Made by a program: the position numbers and the translations under genes. The notes beneath the pieces were generated by a model that saw nothing but the letters and a program-made list of their open reading frames with translations, was not told where the DNA came from and searched no databases. Of a stretch of DNA of 15,000 nt, positions 9,781 through 15,000 are shown piece by piece. This DNA comes from Actinidia chinensis. Lineage: Eukaryota > Streptophyta > Magnoliopsida > Ericales > Actinidiaceae. Location: positions 12,212,081 through 12,227,080 of the forward strand of contig CM018910.1 in the NCBI GenBank assembly GCA_009663005.1, in the 5' to 3' direction. Every line of letters starts with the position of its first letter. Within the stretch, counting starts at the first letter, position 1.

Positions 9781-10889
9781 GTTTTTATCAAGATTTCATA
9801 GAAATTTATCAGGCACTGTATAGACCTATTAATAGGAATAACAGTTCCTTGATAAATATTTATCCAAGAAACGGGTATTTTAGTTTGAAATAGTTCAATC
9901 TTAATGCAGAAATAACTAGACCGTTTATATTTACTATTGCACAGAACGTGTTCAAATGTTTCCATATGTTTCTTCAATAGAAGTGGAAAGATAAGAACAA
10001 TCATCTCTGTATAAACATGGTAAATGTTGAATGTGGGTTCAATAGCATTCATAATATTCTGAAATTCACTAGGAGCGATTTTTTACCACCCGAATGCATA
10101 ACATTCCAATTCGTTATGACCAAAAGGAAGTAGTAAAAGCGTTTAATACCTATCACTTTGATGGATCTGTATTTGCCAACTCTCACTTTTTAATTCGAAT
10201 TTGAATACACTGCATTACTAAGTTCCTTGTTTAATTAAATCTTTGTTTGTTATTAGGGCTTTGGATACGTAATCCATTCCAAGACTTCATTTAAGGTTTA
10301 TAATTATGACTAGACGGGAACGCCTCGTTTATTTCTTCATTTTTTCTAACATAAAAGGCAGGACCTGACGCAAGGCGATTTACTTCTGCTAATCATATGA
10401 TTTGGTTAGGAAATCATTGATTTCAATTTTACAAGTGTCCATAATTTCACTATGTCATTTGAATTGGTCTAGATGTTAGTAGGTATTTACTTTCATGAGT
10501 CTTTAATATAGGGTAGCAGTAACTATATGTTTCGTTACCTATGCCAAAAAAGCACTAGGGAGAGAGGCACATATGATGTTTCTTCTCAAGTTTGGACTAA
10601 ATGTAACAATTTTATCTTGTAAGTTTTTATTGTTGTTGGGTTTCAAATTCTCTATATTTTAATTCATTCTTTTAAGAAAGAAATTAAGTTGTTGAGTTTT
10701 TTCTGTATAAGCGGTATTAATAGATAGAGATTGACTCTTTGTAATTGATTTAAGAAATTTAATTTGTTTCAATCAGGTTCGAAGAAATTCAAAAGTAATT
10801 GTTTTACCAAATGGGTTTATATAGTTAAGCCCTTAGTATCATGAGAAATGGGTAAAGAAAGGTAAAGAAAAGTATTCCTAAATACTTTG
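9781..10889 (-). pseudogene. Caulimovirid reverse transcriptase remnant
   Basis: This polymerase would copy the pregenomic RNA to DNA. Fragments appear in the right order on the minus strand: a VINLK-like piece near 10300, FKFELKSESWQIQIH at about 10165-10205, PSEFQNIMNAIEP at about 10030-10070, then ETFEHVL, IELFQTKI and IYQGTVIPINRSIQ to about 9815. The first catalytic Asp position reads Glu (codon 10194-10196). The expected tyrosine-x-Asp-Asp box near 10005-10020 is disrupted by small insertions and reads VYTEM. Stops are frequent before 10052, after which about 92 codons are open to 9774. Confidence 0.78.
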
Positions 10890-11400
10890 TCAGTCTGTTT
10901 TTGACTAAAATACAATACATTTTTAAAACAAACTATTTTGACAATGTGAACTTTTGGTAATTTATATTTAATATCCATTTTACTTCCATTAGCAGTGCTT
11001 AATCTTTCAAGTAGAGTTTTTAGATAAAATTAGTAGTGAATTAACCTTCTTGAATACCAGTTTAAATCTGCTCCCGTGTTCACTTAGAGCTACGGGACTT
11101 CTAATTCATAATTCTTTTATTCTAATTTGATTGTAGTATACCATTTTTGTAAATTATTTTTAGTAATATATTTATATAGGACACTATCAGACCTTACTAG
11201 GTTCTGCTTCGTCGGAAGACTCTGCAGGAAATTAGAAAATTACTATTCGTTTTTTTAATAACTAATTGTTCTTCTAAATTTTAATCTTTTAATTTTAATA
11301 TTTTGATTGCAGTGGTTAATATAATTGATTTTCATTTTGAATCATATAAACATAGTTCTTTTGTTTATTCTTTTTAATTTTTCTAAAGTATTCTTAAGGC
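10890..11400 (-). pseudogene. Caulimovirid aspartic protease remnant
   Basis: This pepsin-like protease would process the viral polyprotein. The active-site region reads NTGADLN at 11060-11080, where the family has Asp at the first position. The codon here (11078-11080) is AAC, so the catalytic Asp appears replaced by Asn. Further along, STANGSKMDIKYKLPKVHI (about 10940-11005) matches the segment linking protease and RT in endogenous caulimovirids. Stops and frame changes flank both pieces. The upstream limit is not defined, and sequence between 11400 and 11677 gives only scattered acidic, serine-rich fragments. Confidence 0.6.
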
Positions 11401-11676
11401 TATAAAAGGTTATCAATTGTAACTTAGGGTTATCCATAAAGATTTAACTTTGTTTATGTGTGGTTGTTTAATGTGTCGTCATCTAATTTCACTAATTAAT
11501 TCAATTAAGCTTCTTCTCTTCATTTTGAATTTTAAGTAATTACACTTGTGACTGTTTTACATCCCAACAATTGGTTACTCGCAAGTAAGATACTATTACA
11601 TTATCTCAGAACGAAGAATAACTAGACTCATCCTGAGGAATGTCTATATTATCATCCGTATTATAACTAGCTATAT

Positions 11677-12003
11677 TTAGTTAATTGAAATATTTTCAAA
11701 AATTTTAATTTTTATCTTCTTCGATATTTGTAGTTTATTAACTCTAGATTTTGACCAGCATTCATTCTTATAATGACCCTTTTTACCACATTTGTGACAA
11801 GTAACATCTTTTTTATTAAATTTGTTAGTAGAAGTATGTTTATGATGACTATGTTTTTTAATAGGTTTATGTTTATCATAAAATGAATTATGTGGAATAT
11901 GACTATGGGGTTTAGGATGACTACATTTTTTATTTGATTTAAATTCTTTAAATTTTTGGTATCTATGTTTTTTGACTGAGGGAGCAATAGGTGTCAGAAG
12001 TAT
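11677..12003 (-). pseudogene. Coat protein C-terminal basic tail with CCHC zinc knuckle
   Basis: This open segment continues the coat protein in a different frame. It starts with a Lys/His-rich basic stretch (KKHRYQKFKEF, later KPIKKHSHHKH) and leads to an intact zinc knuckle at 11758-11799, CHKCGKKGHYKNEC, with the CX2CX4HX4C spacing. In caulimovirids this knuckle binds the pregenomic RNA during packaging. A stop follows at 11677-11679. The frame overlaps the end of the coat core by a few codons, and a single small indel near 12000 accounts for the change of frame. A TTG at 12010-12012 is not a credible start. Confidence 0.78.
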
Positions 12004-12795
12004 TGTTCGCAAAAGTTACCTAATTCGTATTTAGCTTTGTGTTTATCTTTACTTTCTTGTTTGCGTATTTTCATGTCAATACACATTCTTAACCCTTCTT
12101 TTTGAATAGTACTAATTATATCACCATAGGTTAATTGATCATAATCTATTGTTCCTGTAGGTTGACTAAGGACATCTCTAATTTTGTGAGCAAAGAGATG
12201 AGGTAAACCATTAATGAACTTTTCTTTCCAAAATGGTTTAGTACAATCATCCCTTAACATAACTCTAGAGGTAAAAACATCTTTATACCATCTAAAGTCA
12301 CTAAGTGTTGGGCAAGTAAGGTTACTTAATTGATCATGGATCCTAGAGTGTATATCACTAGGAGTTCCTATAAAATGTTTAATAATCGTGTAAATCAAAG
12401 TGTTAATTCCATCAGGTTTTCCTGACCCAATGGTTTCATCAAAAATAGGAAGGTTATTTTCATCTAATTGAATAGCATTTTTAATATGTTCTCTTGACTC
12501 CTCAATGAGATATCTATCCCACCAAGATTTTAACATTCCTGTAAATCCAGAGGTTAATAGATCAACAATATCAGCTTGAGTGTATTCTGCATAATTAGTT
12601 AAGTAACTATTAGAAACCATAGATAAATGATGTAATTTTTGTAGAATACCATGTTCACTAAGACCATCGATATTCCATTCATATAATTTTTTAGCTTCAA
12701 CAGAAAATTGATTATCAAGATTTCTTTCCTCAAATTGTAAATCAGGAGGAGTAGGTCTTGGATACCAATTTTGGGTAGTTGAAGTAAAAGTTGGT
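11994..12795 (-). pseudogene. Caulimovirid coat protein core
   Basis: About 266 codons are open on the minus strand, from the frameshift near 12795 to a TAA at 11994-11996. An internal Met at 12620 is not the true start, because the frame continues upstream with TQNWYPRPTPPDLQFEERN. Core motifs include GMLKSWWDRYL, FIGTPSDIHSRIHDQLSNLT, FRWYKDVFTSRVMLRDDC and KPFWKEKFINGLPHLFAHKI, which I recognise from coat domains of endogenous caulimovirids. This domain builds the icosahedral capsid. The frame ends early in a shift near 12000, just before the basic zinc-knuckle tail. It is the best-preserved part of the insert. Confidence 0.8.
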
Positions 12796-12805
12796 TTAAT
12801 TTAAT

Positions 12806-13297
12806 TTTGTTAAATTTTAAAGTGATTTCTAACTCAGATAAATCTTCAGAAGACGTATCAGAAGAGTCAGAAGGAAGCTTATCATTTTCAGGTTGTAATT
12901 CATTAATTACTTTAATTGACGAACTTTCTTCCTTAGGTTTAGATTTTGATTCTAAACGAGAAAAGAGTTCTTCAATTTGTTGAATATCTTTATTTGGTTT
13001 TTTAAGACCAAGTTTACTTCTGTTACTAGGTAAAGAAGTTAATGGTACTTCTAAATTAACCTTAGTAGTAGGAGTTTCTTGAACAACTGGTTTACTATCA
13101 ATCTTTGTTTCAATATTATCTAATTGTTTACTTATAGTTGTTAAACATTGGTTAGTATAATTATTTTGTTCTATTACTTTGTTAATTTCAGTATTTTCAG
13201 TAGGAATTTTAAATGGTGTAGCTTTAACAGTTGATCCTTTATGTTCATAATAATAGTTTCTAAAGGAGGATACTAGAGGACAGAAGTTGTTTATCTG
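12806..13297 (-). pseudogene. Caulimovirid coat protein, N-terminal segment
   Basis: The minus-strand frame is open for about 164 codons from just after a TAA at 13298-13300 down to a frameshift at about 12800. No in-frame start is needed because this would be internal to a polyprotein. It begins near SSFRNYYYEHKGS, continues through a Lys/Thr/Asn-rich region, and ends in an acidic serine-rich tract (SDSSDTSSEDLSELE). An acidic, Ser/Glu-rich N-terminal region before the coat core is usual in caulimovirids. It joins the next segment across a 5-bp duplication (TTAAT twice, 12796-12805). The lack of stops over this length contrasts with the flanking viral domains. Confidence 0.7.
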
Positions 13298-13299
13298 TT

Positions 13300-13859
13300 A
13301 TTTTCCAAGAAGTTTTAGTAATAGTAGTGTTTAATTGGGTAATGGTAATTTTTCATATAATCAAAGAAGTGAATATTTTTTTTTAATATCGTTCATTAAA
13401 TTCCTCCCTTTGTTAATTAAATTTTCTATTTGTTTTGATTAGTGTATTTTTCCTCTAGAGCATGTCTTTTAGGTTTATTTTCCTTAGACCTATATTCTTT
13501 GAGAAGGTTATCAACATCAGGAATTATCCTTTTTTATTGTTTAATAACGGGATTAACTGGAGTTTCAACCTCAAAATCTGTTTGTGTAGGTGAATCCTTG
13601 AAGATTTCAGCATGCAGCATCAACAGATCAATTTCAACAATATTTTTCAACTGTGGATGGGTTGGAAATTTTAGGTTTTACTAATTTGAGAAGAAGTTTC
13701 AATACCTTGTATCTCAACTTTCTTCTCAACTGGATCAATACAGCTTTGTACTATATTTTGTAACTACTTAATCTATCAAGACTAGGTTGTGACTTAATGT
13801 TTTCCTTTTCTTGATGTCTTGCATTGACTTCTGTTAATCAAATTATGTCTAGATTTGAG
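13300..13859 (-). pseudogene. Linker between movement and coat domains of the viral insert
   Basis: This part links the movement and coat regions and has no catalytic motif. Around 13440-13660 one minus-strand frame is open for about 70 codons with a single TAA near 13540. It contains pieces such as EIFKDSPTQTDFEVETPV and, after the stop, NLLKEYRSKENKPKRHALEE. The composition is hydrophilic and rich in Lys, Glu and Asn, like a flexible or coiled spacer, and it ends with stops near 13430. The plus-strand open frame over 13442-13684 is an antisense shadow. The assignment rests on position between two recognised domains rather than on a motif. Confidence 0.5.
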
Positions 13860-14850
13860 TAATTTTCGTAAATCTTTAAAACTTATTTTAACAGTTCCAT
13901 CTGGTAGTGTTGAATATATCTAAGAGTCGTTTAGTATCTTTCTGTGTGTGGGTGACTTTGATAACTTTCATTGTTAGTAACCAATTATCTGTAAAGAAAT
14001 ATCTTTCCAAATAATAGGTTTGGGTATTCTTAACATTAGAATTTTTAGTACTACTTTGGATTAACAAGTTTGACCACTTAGGACTCTTAACTAATGCATG
14101 AACCTTTAAATTAAGTTTCATCACATTTAAATATAAATTCGTAACATCAAAGCCCAGAGTGACTCCTTCAGCATGTTAGTTAAATTCACCAGAATTTAAT
14201 ATTTATTTTACTACCCCTTCCCTGCTTTTAATATGTGAGGATCACTGAGACTAGAGTAAGATTCAGGGAGCAGTTTAAAATGAACTGGTCCCATTCATGT
14301 AGACTATATTCTAACATTCCCATGATGCTAGCCTGAAGTCTCTAAACCTCGCATCTCTTAAACCAATAATATAGATGATCAATCCTTTAGTAGTTAAAGG
14401 TTTAACTGCAACTTGAATTAATCCTATTGGAATAAAATTAATGACCTACGAGACTTGTGTTTATTATATTGACTCTTTGTTTAATATACTGCAAGTTTCG
14501 TAGTCTTTGGTTCAAAAGCATAAACTTGTTACACTAGTTTTTGATTTCATATCAACTTTAAAGATGACTGTTACAAAACTGTTTTTGTAAATTCTTTGAC
14601 TGCATTTTGGGAATCTCCCAATTGCAATGCTGCCTTATCTAAATCTTGGAACTCATGTTTCCCCCCCCCTCCCCCCCCTTCATGATTGGGTTTTTTCCAA
14701 TATCTTAACAGGTATTGGTAGTCAAGGAAGTCTTAGAACTGACTGAGAGTTACTTACTTTCTAACAATATATCATTTTTATTGACTTTCTTAAGAAATTT
14801 ACTAAATGCTTGTTTTAATTATCCGTTATTACTGTTTTACACCATACCCT
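13860..14850 (-). pseudogene. Caulimovirid movement protein remnant
   Basis: Movement proteins of the 30K superfamily help caulimovirids pass through plasmodesmata. A recognisable core piece, VAVKPLTT followed by GLRDARF, lies at about 14335-14410. A second open segment at 13888-14175 includes TLGFDVTNLYLNV, ALVKSPKWSNLL and LLDIFNT. The N-terminal part is traceable from about 14830 (NFLRKS, then in other frames YEFQDL-like and LGDSQNAVKEF) and includes a C-rich tract at 14661-14678. Several stops and frame changes occur between the pieces. I identify it from the caulimovirid context and partial motif similarity, so the exact ends are uncertain. Confidence 0.65.
14661..14678. repeat. C-homopolymer tract (C9-T-C8)
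   Basis: Nine C, one T and eight C stand in otherwise AT-rich viral-derived sequence. The coding strand therefore carries a poly-G run inside the movement-protein remnant, where it disrupts the frame. Slippage in the plant genome is the simplest source. Its length may also be unreliable in sequencing. Confidence 0.8.
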
Positions 14851-15000
14851 ATTGCCTACACATACCTAATATTTGCTTAACCCTAACCCAACGCCTGGTC
14901 TTACTGCCCTCTGGCCTGGACTTACACGGGTACCTGGGACAAGGAATAAGGTGGTAAAAATGGCTAAGGTGGTCGAACAGACTAGGATAACTAGAACAGA
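14851..15000. other. Unassigned edge segment
   Basis: This short segment has a higher GC content than its neighbours and probably lies upstream of the viral polyprotein start. I see no caulimovirid tRNA-Met primer site in it and no gene. Its single AACCCTAACCC at 14879-14889 is too short to be a telomeric repeat array. Confidence 0.35.

Larger units (their letters stand above)
9180..14850 (-). mobile_element. Endogenous caulimovirid (plant pararetrovirus) insert, defective
   Basis: Read on the minus strand, the domains run movement protein, coat protein with a CCHC knuckle, aspartic protease, reverse transcriptase, RNase H, without integrase and without LTRs. This is the organisation of the Caulimoviridae and, with all domains in line, most like petuviruses or the endogenous florendoviruses. 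Such copies are integrated passively into plant genomes. The insert is broken by many stops and frameshifts and by changes at catalytic positions, so it cannot act as a virus. Both outer limits are approximate. Genus assignment would need a tree of the RT region. Confidence 0.82.

Noticed and set aside
11712..11987. Minus-strand 91-codon open frame overlapping the zinc-knuckle segment
   Set aside because: It is a low-complexity Asn/Ile-rich out-of-frame reading of the basic coat tail. The CCHC motif lies in the other frame.
13442..13684. Plus-strand 80-codon open frame
   Set aside because: It is antisense to the viral linker, which shows a longer, compositionally sensible minus-strand frame, and it lacks an ATG start.
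14879..14889. Telomere-like AACCCTAACCC
   Set aside because: There are fewer than two units, with no array around them, so chance is enough.
14715..14957. Plus-strand 80-codon open frame
   Set aside because: It begins without ATG and is opposite the movement-protein start region, with no recognisable domain.
1..15000. CRISPR arrays, tRNA or rRNA genes, bacterial-type operons
   Set aside because: I saw no regularly spaced identical repeats, no tRNA cloverleaf or rRNA-like conserved stretch, and no ribosome-binding-site-led gene clusters.

Overview
The window looks like repeat-rich nuclear DNA of a flowering plant. It is strongly AT-rich and has no bacterial-style gene packing. It contains a plausible 87-nt AT-rich GT-AG intron. 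Almost all recognisable coding sequence comes from dead reverse-transcribing elements of plant families. I found no intact host gene, no RNA gene and no CRISPR array.

Layout. (1) Positions 1-1250 hold an A-rich microsatellite and a broken plus-strand coding remnant of unknown function (616-1158), followed by the intron (1159-1245). (2) Positions 1246-2001 contain nothing I recognise. (3) Positions 2002-8627 are a minus-strand Ty1/copia LTR retrotransposon. In transcription order it has a 1.54-kb 5' LTR (7087-8627) with a TATA box and a U3 array of about nine degenerate 49-59-bp repeats, an initiator-tRNA-Met primer binding site (7073-7084), Gag with a zinc knuckle, aspartic protease, integrase, reverse transcriptase and RNase H. 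Every domain carries stops and frameshifts, and no 3' LTR is visible. (4) Positions 8640-8830 are a short plus-strand remnant of a LINE-type reverse transcriptase, abutting the LTR edge. (5) About 9180-14850 is a minus-strand endogenous caulimovirid (endogenous plant pararetrovirus). Its order is movement protein, coat protein with CCHC knuckle, aspartic protease, reverse transcriptase, RNase H, which resembles petuviruses and florendoviruses. (6) Positions 14851-15000 probably lie upstream of that polyprotein and carry nothing I can name.

No functional gene set operates here. The window reads as a graveyard of retroelements: a copia element whose LTR edge meets a LINE remnant, next to an old viral integration. 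Both large elements have lost catalytic residues as well as reading frames. The most notable points are the uneven decay of the viral insert (the coat region is nearly open while the flanking domains are shredded), the U3 repeat array, the one-sided copia element and the intron-bearing orphan remnant. I do not see a convincing new biological system.
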